In this document: one piece after another, positions 1 to 11,808 of the stretch
Position numbering within the stretch: the first letter of the stretch is position 1
How the letters are laid out: each line of letters opens with the position of its first letter
Assembly (NCBI GenBank): GCA_033239525.1
Contig: BSYO01000016.1
Coordinates: forward strand, 7,079,045-7,143,044
Direction of reading: 5' to 3'
Length of the DNA stretch: 64,000 bases
From: Nepenthes gracilis
Lineage: Eukaryota; Streptophyta; Magnoliopsida; Caryophyllales; Nepenthaceae
Notes under the pieces: generated by a model
What the model was told of the DNA's origin: nothing
Seen by the model: only the letters and a program-made list of their open reading frames with translations
Database searches by the model: none
Program-made: the position numbers and the translations under genes

Positions 1-985
1 GGAGATAAATCGAGATAAGAACTAATCAGCCAATTCCTGAAAAGATCTTATTGAATTTGGTCCTAACCTGTAGAACCAAATTCTTGCATCTTCGTTTAAA
101 GTTAAAGGAAATCAAGGGCAAAGTGTAACGTCCTCTCAATTCTGGAAGCCAAGTAGTGTCCAGAAGTGGTCAAAATGATCCATTAGATCAGTACTTCCAT
201 CATATATATGGCTCCAACGTTGACATTTTAAACTTATGGGGGAGCCAATGCCTCTTTATTTCTGATGTAAATGATGTTCGACCCAATTTGGTTATCTGCC
301 CAATAGTGCTTTCCCAGAAAACTTGATGTTCAATTCTTTTTATTCATTCCTCCACTTCAGTTGTGGAGACAATTCTTTTCACGTGGAGGAATGTACTCAA
401 CTTTGAGTAATTAGCATATACGTCAGGTATACGCTTAGCCTGGAGAGTTTTGGATATGCTACTGCATGATCCCTCCTCGCAAACAGAAGGGCATTCAGAA
501 TCTCAGGTATACCGAGGATTCCATCTCTCCAGATTGTCTCCTATAGCCTCAAAGTTTAAACATACTTCAAGCTAAGAAGGTGTAATGTGAGTGAGTGCCT
601 GGAGTGCCATGGGACTCTTTGGCTGAGGGTAGCACTCCTTTGAAATGACTTTCTTTCCCTTCTATGCCCTCCTAAAAGTCGATGCCTACGGTTAGAGGAC
701 TTTTGTCTTGCAAGTCTAGCCCTCCATTTTATCCCATAAGGATTTCAACATCTTCGACATATCTTGAATCTGGGCGGCCAAAACCCTAATATATGGATTG
801 GCTAATGACTAAGTACTCCCATGGCTACCTTCCTTTGCAATGATGCCACGACATGGGACATTCTTTGGCGGTTGGCTTGACTATCCGTACAGTCTTGTGT
901 TCACCATTTTGTCAACGGAAAGAAGTTTTGAGACTAGTGTAATCTTGAAGAAATAACTTGATTTTCAATTCTCACAGATAGCACC
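1..985 (-). mobile_element. Degenerate LTR-retrotransposon internal fragment
   Basis: No intact reading frame is visible. Read on the minus strand, the stretch around 660-800 gives a short gag-like helical piece containing LAAQIQDMSKMLKSL, followed by many stops. Immediately to the right (969-985) is a primer-binding-site-like sequence, so this looks like the 5' internal part of a minus-strand gypsy element or a non-autonomous relative. The class is inferred mainly from that site. The left end lies outside the window. Confidence 0.3.
969..985 (-). promoter_or_regulatory. Possible tRNA primer-binding site
   Basis: The minus strand reads GGTGCTATCTGTGAGAA. It differs only by transitions at four of 17 positions from the GGCGCCGTCTGTGGGAA site that I recall for plant Tat/Ogre-type gypsy elements. 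It separates a gag-like side (left) from an LTR-like side (right). Degenerate, so tentative. Confidence 0.35.
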
Positions 986-1750
986 TCAACTTGGATAATA
1001 ACTCAAATCTGCCTAGACGGACAATCGAATCTGCTTATCCAGATCCAGCACACCACAATGGCAAATAAGAAATTAAAGAATACGAGACTCATTCTCTAAT
1101 ATATTTTAAGACATTTAAGTCAGAAATCTTTCTAAAAAAATAGAAAAGTTGTAGGAAAATAAAAATGTGTGAGCGTAGAAGATGGAGGACATAGCTTTGT
1201 AAATTGTGGAGTTTTAAGTGACACGAGGTAGGGCTTCGTACTTGTTCTCTGGATTTTTCTTCTCTTTTTTTTTTTATTTGGTTCATCCTTCATTTGTTTT
1301 GAGGGGAAGTGGCATATTTATATTCCTATTGCCAATCAGTGGTGATTTTCTGAAGAGGAATAACTGTTTATCATCTGTACCATTATTCTTCCTAGGAATT
1401 GAATAATTAACCATTAATATACTCTGAATCTAATTCATATTGGTTGACCAAATTAACTACCAAGCTCGATTTATCGGATGAGTTAAGATGACCCTTAGGT
1501 TCATTTAACCATTCAACAGGATTAACTGCAAGTTTCATTGACCGTTTGAATATTCGGAATTTTAGCCTTTTGTATGCCCATTAGTTCAGGCACTAGGCTA
1601 TTCAATAATCTGGACGTTTACTCAGATTTTTTTCTAATTTGGATATAACAACTCGATTAATTCATACCTCTTCATGGGTTTATATTTACAAGCCTCACAT
1701 ATCAACGGGTCGGGCTAGCCTTAATTTAGGGGACACCCAACAAGGGTGAT
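986..1750 (-). repeat. Candidate degenerate LTR next to the PBS-like site
   Basis: About 0.75 kb of noncoding sequence follows the primer-site-like motif on the side where a 5' LTR would lie for a minus-strand element. No second LTR copy is in the window, so the boundaries are estimates. Small open frames here (around 1089-1406) are low complexity and look spurious. Confidence 0.25.
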
Positions 1751-1812
1751 GAACATTAAAATAAGAAACTGCTACCATGAACTGGTCTACAACGAGTTTA
1801 TGGCATTAGTAC

Positions 1813-2080
1813 CAATTCGAATATATTATGGCATATTATGGTTGACAGATAATATGGGAATGTAGTATATTATGGTTAGTGGATATTATAGTATTGCGAT
1901 TATTGTAGTTGATTTTATTTCTTTATTTATCTAGGAATTAGCTGCCTCATTTAATTTAAAAATTGATTGTATGAAACTTATATATATATATATATATTTC
2001 TACTTTGTATAAGAGATGCTGGAAAGAATTTCACTGCTATTGCCTCTTCTCTTCGGCTGAAACCATAAACCTAATTTACA
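1813..2080 (+). repeat. 5' LTR remnant of the copia element
   Basis: The segment GAATATATTATGGCATATTATGG at its start and the TTTATCTAGGAATTAG block match the 3' copy at 7483-7649. A TA-dinucleotide run (1980-1997) sits where the TATA region would be expected. Terminal TG/CA and a PBS are not recognisable, so both ends are approximate. Confidence 0.6.
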
Positions 2081-2430
2081 AATAAAATAACAACTTCCAA
2101 CACAAGCCTATTTGCCACTTCGTCGCTAAGCATAGAGACAAGCTACCATGTGAATGGAAGCCAATTCTGATGCTTAACTACTTAAAGACATAGCTTCTTA
2201 AAGATTGCAGTCACCAACACTGCTTCTACCTCTTATGACATTAGATTACCTCCACAAGAGAGTTTTTCTGGTCAGGCCTTTAATCACATGGGCCATTAAT
2301 CACATGACTAGTAACTCTTCCTTGTTTGCTTCTCTAACTCCATCCCATATCAAATCTGTCTAGATTGCTAATGGGACTTCCATGCCAATTCTAAGGGCCC
2401 GAGAATGTTACTCTTTCTCTCACACTCTCC

Positions 2431-3443
2431 ATGTCTTCAACCTTAGTTGCAGATAATCTCTCTAATAGCTTTCTTTCCATTAGCAAAATTACAAAGCATC
2501 TTAATTGTTCAATAATCTTTTATTCTACTCAATATGTGACTTTACTATTTCAAGGGAAAGACATAATAAACAACATCACTCTGATAATATCTGATAAAGA
2601 GAATATCCTTTTCTTACATTGCCAGTTGGGACATCTATACTTTTCACACTTAGAATGGTTTCTCTCTCTATTATTTCACCATTGTTTAGCTTCTAGTTTA
2701 CGGTGTAAACAATGCATCTATGCTGGTGTACTCTTTAAAATAAGCTTTCATAAGAGTTGTATTTCCTGTACCCGTGTTTATATTGATGTTTGGGGTCCCT
2801 TTTCTAATCCATCTATTTCAAGTCATATATACTCTGTTTCCTTCACTGATGACAATACTAGAGTGACCTGGGTATACTTGATAAATCCAGGAGTGATGTA
2901 ACACATGTTATCACTCAATTCGAAAAAATGACTGCCACCTAATTCCACACCCAAATTCAAATATTCCACCTGGACAATGGAAAAGAGTTTGTAAACCAAT
3001 CCCTAGCTGATCTACTGAGTAAGAATGACACCCTCCACCAAATAACATGTGCCTATACACCAAAATAGAATGGCATAAATGAACGTAAAAACCGTTGCAT
3101 TCTCAAGGTTGCTCGGGCCTTATGCTCTACTATGCATGTTTCTAAACCCTTTGGGGCAAAGGCTATTATGATCACGATTTTCCTTATCAACCAAATGTCG
3201 GATCATATCATTGACCAACAAACTCCACTGCAATTGTTATCCCAAATTCATCCAATTCCCTTTACCTCAAATCTTTTCCCAATTTCTTTTTTCTTGGGAT
3301 ATGTTCATGTGCATCCTCATAAAAGGGATAAGCTCAATCCCCATGCCCTCAAGTGCATGTTCCTCAACTACTCTGGTTCACAAAAGAGTTATAAAAGCTT
3401 CCACCCTCCTATAAGAAAATGGTATGTCTCTATAGGCATTTAG
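2431..3443 (+). pseudogene. copia gag-pre-integrase and integrase remnant
   Basis: An open stretch of about 156 codons carries the gag-pre-integrase signature LHCQLGHLYFSHLEW followed by CKQC. It continues into the integrase core start (VYIDVWGPFSNPS, then FTDDNTRVTWVYL). After a stop near 2899 the core resumes out of frame with HLDNGKEFVNQSL (second catalytic Asp region) and then NGINERKNR (Glu region) around 3070-3090. The last part, 3132-3443, covers the integrase C-terminal side. Family knowledge assigns this to copia pol. Internal stops and a frame change show it is dead. Confidence 0.85.
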
Positions 3444-3959
3444 TTCTACAAACAAAAAACTTATTTCTCTGGGAAGGTATCTCTAGTTCCTCTCCTGGAG
3501 GAGATGCACAGTAGGGAAGAAGAACAGCCATGGTTAGAAAAGAAACTGTTAGATTTCTGGATAGGGGGAGGGGTCATCCAAACTCATAGCTCTTAAACCT
3601 AGAAATTCCAGACAAGGGGATGTTCCCACTAAGCCTTCTAAATACATAATAGTTGAATCTGAAGAACAAGGGAGCCCACAGGTAGCCAGACAATTCCAGT
3701 GGACCTATACAAGGAGAAACAAGAGTCCTACCAGCATGTCCCCTCAAGGCTCCACTACATTTCTTAAAAATAAATCCTACCAGGACTGGAAAAAACCAGA
3801 TTCGTTGGGGTTTTCCAAATTATCTTCTGATGTGGTTGATGCTATTACGGACTTTGTCTCTTATCATTGTCTATCTAAATCTCATCTTTCTTTTTCCCTT
3901 TAATTGTCATATGTTCCTATTCCTAGTCATTTTTAGGAAGCCCTTGAAAAACCCGAGAG

Positions 3960-4800
3960 GAAGTCAACCATGATAGATGAAATGAATGTCGTCTAGAAGA
4001 ACTTTACCTAAGAGATGGTTGAGCTACCTAAAAGAAAGAAGACAGTGGGATACAAGTGGATTTTTTTGGTGAAGCACAATTTGGATGGAACAGTTGACAA
4101 GTATAAGGCTAGACTGATTGCCAAAGAGGCCCCTTTTCCTGTGGCTAAGATTAACACTATTATAATCATACTCTCCCTTGCAATTAATCTAAAATTGCCA
4201 TTGAGGCAGTGTGATATGAAAAATGTCTTTCTCCACGATGATCTGATCAAAGAGGTGTACATGAATCCCCCTCTAATATTTACAACAAAAGGAGGAAAGC
4301 TATGCAACCTAAAGAAGGCCCGTATGAGTTAAAGTACTCATTAGGGTCTAGTTCAGTTGGTTAAGCCACTAAATGAAAAAGTATCACTTTAAGTAAGCTA
4401 AAGCAGATCACACTCTACTTTACAAGCAAGATGGCAATGACATTATTTGCTTATTGCTTATGTTAATAATATGATTCCTATGGGTGGTAAAGTCAATAAA
4501 ATAGAGAAGTTTCAAAGCTAATTGATAAAGGAATTAGAAAAGAAAGATGTGGGAGCTCTTATATATTTCTTAGGTATTGAAGTATCTCAGTCAAAGCAAG
4601 GCCTCTTCTTTTCCCAAGGATTACATTGGATCTCTTGACTGAAACTGTAACTCTGCTAATAAACCCATAAACACTGCCATTGAGATGAATCATTACTGTC
4701 TATCTATCCCGATCATATTCCAACAAATAAAGAAAGATATCAGAGTTTGGTTGGAAAAATGATCTACTCGACACACACACACACTAGGCCTAATGTATCT
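3960..4800 (+). pseudogene. copia reverse transcriptase remnant
   Basis: The reading frame at 4015-4330 holds the typical copia RT start KTVGYKWIFLVKHNLDGTVD and KARLIAKE. A small deletion follows, removing the usual TQTYGIDY-type segment, and then PVAKINT and CDMKNVFLHDDLIKEVYM, in which the first catalytic Asp is kept. Downstream, 4330-4800 continues with shifts. The expected YVDD box has decayed (LLMLIIW region near 4455-4475). Non-functional. Confidence 0.85.
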
Positions 4801-4859
4801 ATCTTATGCCATAAGTGTGGTAAGCAAATTCACGTATGACCCAGGCAACCAACATATGA

Positions 4860-7390
4860 CTACAGTAAATTGTATGCTGGCTCATTGAAGTCCTCTCCAA
4901 GAAAAGGTATTATGTTCTCCAAACATCAAAATCTACGTAGTGTGAGCTACATAGACTTTGATTTTGCTGGCTCTAGAATGGATGGGAAGTCTACCACAGA
5001 GTATGTATCCTTCGTAAGAGGAAATTTAGTAACCTATATGAGCAAGAAGCAAAGACATGGTACACTGCCTAGAACAAAAACCAAGTACCGTATCATGCAA
5101 TAATGGAACTAATGTGGCTGAGGATGCTCTTGAGCAAGCTCATATTTGGCTCAAAAGCACCTATGTTTGTAATGCCCGGTTTCTATTTATAGAGTATGAT
5201 GCTATCAAATATTTTTGATCAATTTGGAAATAATTATACAATGAAAATTTGATAAAAATTTTGATTTTAGAATTAGGCCCAGTGCCTGATAGAAACCTGA
5301 GCCGCGATTATATGCATTTCAGGCAAAATGTCCATACCCAAGGAGCGCCTCTGGGGTGCTCATGTATATTTCCGGCAAATTAGGTGGCGTCTGATATACG
5401 TCTGTACAACACTCGTGCAATTTGGACAGATTGATAGCACTTTGACTAAACCTAATACGGCACTCGTGCGCACCTTAGTGTTTTAGCAACGCCTGATGTG
5501 CATCTAACCAGCGCTCGTGCACCAATTAAATTATATAAGGACTGCACACACTATTTTCGACCATTTTCGTGGGAAAGAAGAGGACAGGAGAGAAGAAGAA
5601 GAACAACAAGAATAAGAACAAGGGAGAGGAAGAGAAGGAAGAGGATTTTAAGACTTTATCTTGTCAAATTAATCAAATCGGAAGGTTAATGTAAGTATTT
5701 TACATCCGTTCTTTAGTTTATTAGCAAATCCTTACATTTTTATCCATGTTTCGTGTTTCGAGATGTATGCATGTGACCTTTTGATTTTCCCGCGTTAAAT
5801 ATTTTGGCATGCATTTATACTGAAAGTTTTGAAGTTTTATTTGACTTTACCGAAAAACTTGGAGGTTCGCTCTTTTTTCACCAAATAAGTGAATATTTTG
5901 AGACAATATGTTTATATATGAAAATGCTCAGAAAGAAAAAGTCATAAACGTATGCATTTGGGCCTTACATATGATAATCCATACATGTGTTTTGGACTAA
6001 ACTCTATTTTATTATTTAATTTGATATTTGTATTTTTTCATAGAGTGAAAAATTTTATATTTATACTTCCCAAGTGTGTAAGTTTTATACTTTCACTATA
6101 AAGAGGAAAAGTTTTGAGCCTTTTGTTATAAAATCCTTCAATTTGATATTTTTAAGAACCATTGTAATAAATTCAACAAAATAGTATATTTGGATATGTT
6201 GACATATATTAAACGGACTTGAGGATTATATCTATCATCCACAAGTGGTAAAAAAAAGTAGCATTTAACCCTATCTATAAATAGTAATGTATAGATGGCC
6301 CACCTATGGGTTCAAATAGTAGTGATTTGACATAAAATTACCTAAAATACAAGTAACCCTTCCTCAAAAGTATTCTTTTGATCATTAGTACTCAAATTTT
6401 AACATATTTTGGATTTTCAATATTTCTACTTGAACATGATTTGATACTTGATTGTAAGATTTGCAGGTTTTGATTGATATTTGGAACTATCCGATTTTGG
6501 ATTTGGACTTTGAACTTTGGAGCCTTTAGATGATTTCATACTTTAGATTATTCGGTATTAGTATATGGATGACGAATTTTGTGTACAAAAATGTTATTTG
6601 AACTTTGGACATTCGATATTTTAATACATTGGAGTTCACACATGTTTTACTATTTGCATCCCTTCATTCTATTTTATTGGACATGTATTTTGTTATTACA
6701 CATATTGATAGTTGTTGAACTTTAGGCTCATGATTTATATTATTTCTAACCCTATCAGATTAGAAGACTACAGATTACTTGCAGGGAACTCGGACAAAAG
6801 AAGATTAGCAGATTTTGTTCATATTACATTGTTTTGGACTTGTATTTGCAATTATATCTAAGAATTTATGTGAATGATTTGTAGTACATTTGATTATCTC
6901 AGCCTGTTTATGTTGGAGCTGTTGTGTTAGCTGGATTTGGGCGGGCTTGATGTTGTGTGTTAAATGCTGGGTTGTCAATTTTCTTTACGGGTTTGAGCTA
7001 AGCAAGTTTATTATCTTCATTTTAGAGACCGAAGAGGATAGTTTGGTTTTGTCATATGTCCGCTATTAAGCATTATGGTTTTATATTAATGGTTTTGATT
7101 TTTGTTCAGGTCTGGCCTGGTAGTTTAGGTAATTATTTAATAGGTTTGTTCTTTTAATGATTAAAAATTTTCATTTTGGTTTAATTATTATTGTTTATTG
7201 CCTACTTTTAGGACTAGAGTGTAACAATGGTACTCCTTTGTTATAACACTACAGCTATTGAGATTGCAAATAAACAAATTCAGCATGATCGAACTATGCA
7301 TAGGGAACTTGATAAGGACTATATCAAAGACAACTTAGAATCTAGTATGATAAAAGTTTCCTACATTAAGAGTGCAGGTCGGCAATAAGA
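4860..7390 (+). pseudogene. copia RNase H remnant in two halves
   Basis: The left half (4870-5167) includes VSYIDFDFAGSRMDGKSTTEY and the MELMWLRMLL segment. The right half (7227-7390) continues with CYNTTAIEIANKQIQHDRTM and KDYIKDNLE, the usual C-terminal end of copia RNase H. The two halves are separated exactly by the solo LTR at 5168-7226, and the sense of the protein alignment resumes at the junction. This establishes that the solo LTR inserted later. Confidence 0.85.
5168..7226 (+). mobile_element. Solo gypsy-type LTR inserted in copia RNase H
   Basis: The 2,059-bp segment starts TGTAATGCCC and ends GTGTAACA. It is flanked by ATGTT (5163-5167) and ATGGT (7227-7231), a 5-bp target duplication with one mismatch. 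It carries no coding region and no second LTR, so it is a solo LTR left by LTR-LTR recombination. In plus orientation it has GCRCTCGTGC repeats (5400-5520), a TATA box TTATATAAGG near 5529, a purine-rich leader (5570-5650) and AAT|GTAAGTATT at 5688-5700. This layout is shared with the gypsy LTRs at 30-60 kb. Confidence 0.85.
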
Positions 7391-7482
7391 TATAATGACC
7401 CACACCATTATAAGCAGCTTTCCTTTACTTCACTATCAAAGTTGGGTACATGAGATATCTATGCACCAACTTAAGGGAAAAA

Positions 7483-7649
7483 GTTAGAATATATTATGGT
7501 ATACTATGGTTAGCAAATATTATGAGGTAAATATGGGAGCATGATTATTTTAAATGACTACATTTCCTCATTTATCTAGGAATTAGTTGTTTGATTTGAT
7601 TTTAAATTGACTGTATATGATTAATGAGAATACACAGCCAATATTCTCA
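7483..7649 (+). repeat. 3' LTR remnant of the copia element
   Basis: It begins GAATATATTATGGTATACTATGG, parallel to the 5' copy. It contains the CTCATTTATCTAGGAATTAG block and ends with CACAGCCAATATTCTCA, a typical copia LTR terminus. It is shorter than the 5' copy. No clear target duplication remains. Confidence 0.65.
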
Positions 7650-8371
7650 TTGTAATTACAACCATTAAAAATGTGAAACCTGAGAAATTTAGGGACTAGC
7701 ACACATATATTTCCACTTGAAATGATTCAGTTTGAGATATGAATGGAAAGGTAAAAAAAAAACACCTCATGCACCATTAGGAACTGATGCAAACTTGAGG
7801 ATACAAAGGTTTTAAACAGCAAGAAGTCAGATAATTTAAAACAAAATAGATGCATAAATGATAAAGCCCATCCTTACTAAGATGGAATACCTTCTAGCTG
7901 AAGCACAAGTTTCGTTTCCTAAATAAGTTCAGTATTAAAACCACATGACCACTCTGACAAACTTTACATCAGTTGTACATACATACAGTTATACGTGATA
8001 GCTTGCAACAATTAGCCAAAAGGTCACAAACATCAGTTGACAAATTTTATAAGCTAAACTTTCTCTTTTGTAGATAACATGAGGGTGAACAAGGTGGTGG
8101 TAGCATACCTAGGGCCACAGCACACCACCAGGTCACCCTGATCCCCAGCAAAATTATAAAACTTATTGAATACTTATAATTTGTGACTGAGATTTAAACT
8201 AAATATTCCCTGAGAACAATTAAACAAATCGTGCTAATAATAATGCTTCAAAAACACAAATCCAAGCTTCATATCAATACTATAACACTTCAACAACAAA
8301 ACAAAACCATCTAATCAAACTTCCACTGTCCCGATCTCATAAAGTCAACATAAAATAAGTTTCAGAACTAC
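7650..8371. other. Noncoding stretch between copia element and nucleotidase exon 2
   Basis: This is the start of intron 2 of the minus-strand nucleotidase gene, up to the point where the copia element begins. I looked for a third exon on the minus strand and found none. Nothing else is recognised apart from short A-runs. Confidence 0.5.
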
Positions 8372-8682
8372 CTCAGGAGGGTACCCCAAATCATATACAA
8401 GCTTCTTAATAGTGAATCCATATGCAAGAGATTCAAAAGTCTCTGGCTTATACTGGGCCAATGTGTAGTCCATATCAAACCCAACGGCCACAATGTTCTT
8501 CATATTCAAAGATCTATTGCAAAATATTTGTTTTCCTATAGAAATGTTATCCCCGCCTGCAGGAGATGACCAAATACATGGATCCTTATCGCCATCACTG
8601 CTGACAGTATGCTGAAAATGCGATATATTGTGCTTTGCAACAGCCCCATCCATAATAAAACTGCTGTACAACTGATTAGCAC
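8372..8682 (-). CDS. HAD-superfamily 5'-nucleotidase, exon 2 (catalytic motif I)
   Basis: The 103-codon exon carries NIVAVGFDMDYTLAQYKPET and YGFTIKKLVYDLGYP, the N-terminal hallmark of the purine 5'-nucleotidase family (IMP/GMP-type, HAD fold). Members dephosphorylate nucleoside monophosphates. In DMDYT the first Asp is the expected nucleophile (about residue 125 of the spliced product) and the second the acid/base. Boundaries: acceptor TTGTCAG just above 8682 and donor GAG|GTAGTT at 8371. The phase joins exactly to exon 1 (one nucleotide plus two). No further exon is recognisable downstream to position 1, so either intron 2 is very long and contains the copia element, or the gene is truncated. 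Family assignment is strong; activity cannot be judged. Confidence 0.85.
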
Positions 8683-9486
8683 CTGACAATGATTAGGAAT
8701 GATAGTCCGATAAACAGATAAATGCTACATGATGAATTAAGTTATGAATCAACAAAAAATGATGCAAAGAAATAAAGCAGTGCTTTAATAGATAAGAAAG
8801 AGAAGTAGTAATTATAACTTCAAAGGAAAGCCCAAACAAGCATCTTATAAAATAATCTGACCAAGAAGTAAAATGCTACGTCCAGATTATATATCAGCAA
8901 TGAGAAAGATAGGAAATTATTGTGGTTAATAATGGCATGTTAGAGAACTAGAATGCTAACACACTGACTACTATATGCGTGACTTCCATCTTGAAAAGAA
9001 TTAATCCACTGATGAAATAACATTAAACATGTTACAATTACATGAGGACAAAATGGAAAACAAAAGAGGCCGGAAATTTTCTGGAAAACCAATTAATCTT
9101 TTTATGCAATGATAGAGATCTGAAAAAATGGAGAAGTGTATGAAATCAGATAGCATGTGCTATATGGAGAGATTCAATGATCAAAAATACAAGCTGTGCA
9201 AGGAATTGAAAGATGAGCCTCAACTTTGTTGGTAAAATCTGCGCTTCAAGTCCAAATCAGATGATCAACCCACCGACACTTTGAAGCTAATATTAGTCAC
9301 CAGTATAATCTCCCAAGAAATTGAATAAAGACGTAAACCACTTGGTATCGTACTTGTAAATGCTAAATCAGAAAGTAAAACCAACACAAATACTCTAATG
9401 TCCAGACATGAAGCGAGTTGATGCCAAATATCATTTTAATTTGCCAGTATTTGACTAAACTTCAAGCCAGTAACATTGACACATCA

Positions 9487-10740
9487 TAATGCTACATCCA
9501 TTACAAAAAGCATCTACAAACTCTTAAAAGTGGAAGTCTCACAGCAAACAGATTGATCCCTGCTGAAAAAGATAATTTTCCACCCATCAACCAACATATA
9601 AATTTACTCCTTGACAAACAGGTAGAGCCTTCACATTAGATGGAATCAACACATCCATGACAGCGCATCATATGTTTGAGGTTTCCATAATAGGAAATCC
9701 TCATGACTTCTCTAACAATAGCTGACTACTACATCCCACCATGTCCAAGCAAATACAATGAATTCTATAAACTCGTATACCAAGTGGAAGTTAGTTATAT
9801 GACTCAGAGATTGATTCTCTGAAAAAAGAAAATGGACACAATTTTCCATGTGCCAAAGGAATTTAAAGAAACATTTAACTCCTTAAACAAAATCTCTGAG
9901 CCTTCACATTGAATGGAATTTAAATAAACATCCGCACAAATAAAAAAGTGAAGCCTTAAAATTAGATGGAATCATCATTGCCCATGATACCATATTATCT
10001 GTTCTGGTTCCGGATAATCAGGAGAAACTGTGTTTTTAGGATTTTAAAGCACCTTGATTAGAATCTGTCAGGGTCCAATGCTTGGTTTTCCACAGTGGGA
10101 AACCAACAGTGAAGTACTTAAATTCAAAAAGAAAATAATAATAATAATACAAGCGGATGGCACACCACTGCAATATATCCAAACAATAGAGAGGTGCCAT
10201 TTAACTCTAACCCAAGTGGAAGTTGTTTTCATTACTAAAAGACTGATCCTTCACCAAAGAGTGATGATTTTCCATTCAAGTGCCAAAAGAATTTTTTTTT
10301 AAATATTTTTGCTCCTTAAACAACCACCTGGGGCATTTGAATTGGATAATTCATCTTTATGTCCACAGTAGCAAATTATCTTTTGATTTCCTTGAAAGGG
10401 CAATAATTTAGAAGATCAAATGAAAAGAAGAGTTACTAAACATAAAGGCACACCATCCCACTACCTCCAAACAAATGCAAAACGTTATTAATTCTCTGCC
10501 AAGTGGAATTATTTATGTGAAGAATGATCCTCCTCCGGGAAAGAGAGAGAGAGAGAGAGGGAGAATTTCCCTCCATGGAGCAAAAAGAAAACAGTGGTAC
10601 TCCTTAAACAAATACATGGAGCCTTACACCAGATGGAATCATTAGTGCCCAGGACAGCATAGTATCATTCTAAGTTGTCCATGAAAGGGCGTCCTGTAGA
10701 TTAATCAAAGCAGCAGTTCCTCAAAATCCAATTATTGTAA
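9487..10740. repeat. Four degenerate tandem units in intron 1
   Basis: Blocks recur in the same order: CAAGTGGAAGT; a GATCCT-rich part; GATTTTCCA...GCCAAA; ACTCCTTAAACAAA; GAGCCTTCACATTAGATGG; then CATGA-type and CTT/TCCATGAAAGGG segments. Copies start near 9487, 9728, 10155 and 10447, giving units of roughly 240-430 bp with heavy divergence. No coding potential. This is either an old minisatellite-like expansion or a tandemly inserted unknown repeat. Confidence 0.6.
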
Positions 10741-11230
10741 CTGGAATAGAACTTCAATTTTGTGGCTAAAGCAATGGAGATGAAATGGCATACCAAATTA
10801 ATCAGACAAAAATCCAGAACTTAGCCTAATTAAGGTCAATCTAGAACCAAATACACCATAGATAATGAACCAAAACAGTCATTTCAACGACCATGTTTCA
10901 TGTAACATTAAGCTATGCAGGTCCTGTCAATCAGTGGGTCAACTAGGGAGCTCTATACAAAAGCACTATAAGAGTCAAAACCACAGTACTGATACCAAGT
11001 GCTTGACACTTACCAGCTATAGCTAATATAGCAATCAATCCTAACTGAAAAAAACACAATCACAGAAACAAATGACAACTTCCCTAGGCAATTAAGATTC
11101 ATAAGAATCCTCCAAGAACTGCAAAAAGTATCACCTACTCATCAAACTCCTCAACAAACAACCATCTTTGAACCCTAAGCATTTGATGCCAAGGAGTTGG
11201 AGAGAATAAGAAAAGGGAAGGAGGACATGG

Positions 11231-11510
11231 ATTCATTAAAACTGAAATGAGCACAGCGTCTACCGAAATTTGAATGCTCAAGACGAAGCATAAATATATA
11301 CCCAATCATAAAAACGAAAATGAAAATAACATATGAAGTTGAGAAATTCATTAAAACTGAGAATAACAGAGGAAGGAGGATATGAATTCATTAAAACTGA
11401 AATGAGACAGTCTACCAAAATTTGAACTCTAATAAGAAGCATAAGAACAGACCCAATCTTAAAAACGAAAAAGAAAAAAACAGATGAAGCTGAGAAATTC
11501 ACCCAAACAA
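11231..11510. repeat. 155-bp tandem duplication in intron 1
   Basis: ATTCATTAAAACTGAAATGAG at 11231 recurs at 11386. It is followed in both copies by a tract ending with GAAGCATAA, then ACCCAATC, AAAAACGAAAA and GAGAAATTCA. The copies are clearly similar but not identical. Confidence 0.75.
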
Positions 11511-11808
11511 TCAGGATTACGGCAATGAAACTTCAAACGTATGTCATAAAAAGAAGTCCATCATCACCATTGGGCATAAAAAAAACCTAGTATTAGCGGA
11601 AATATACTTGAATCCTTAAAATTCAAATAAAATGCAACAGGACTAAGCATCAGGAAACTATACAGATAAATTTAAGCATTTCAAGTGAACAAAGTGCAGA
11701 CTGTTCAAACTTAGAGGGCAGAATCAAAATTACGAAGATTAGAAAAAAAAATCAAATAAAAAATATCAAACAGCAAAGCTCAAATGCAAGCACAGAAATC
11801 ATTCAAAC

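Larger units (their letters stand above)
1813..7649 (+). mobile_element. Decayed Ty1/copia retrotransposon, interrupted by a solo LTR
   Basis: The domain order gag-pre-integrase, integrase, reverse transcriptase, RNase H on the plus strand is diagnostic of copia. Matching LTR remnants flank it: both begin with GAATATATTATGG and share a TTTATCTAGGAATTAG segment (1929-1946 and 7571-7587). Frameshifts and stops are frequent, so it is inactive. The RNase H coding region is split at 5168 by a 2.06-kb solo LTR with a near-perfect target duplication. The element lies antisense to the 5'-nucleotidase gene, downstream of its second exon, so it may sit in intron 2 of that gene or have truncated it. Confidence 0.85.
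8683..11808 (-). other. Intron 1 of the 5'-nucleotidase gene
   Basis: A 3.1-kb intron inferred from the donor ACAG|GTTTG at 11808 and the acceptor ending at 8683. The split Gly codon joins the two frames. The intron holds four degenerate repeat units (about 9487-10740), a tandem duplication (11231-11510) and a GA microsatellite (10541-10560). Short open frames here are not supported as genes. Confidence 0.7.

Noticed and set aside
4335..4380. tRNA/SINE-like A box (TAGTTCAGTTGG followed by TTAAGC)
   Set aside because: It matches the pol III A-box consensus, but it lies where copia RT coding sequence is expected and aligns as decayed RT codons. No B box follows. Judged a coincidence.
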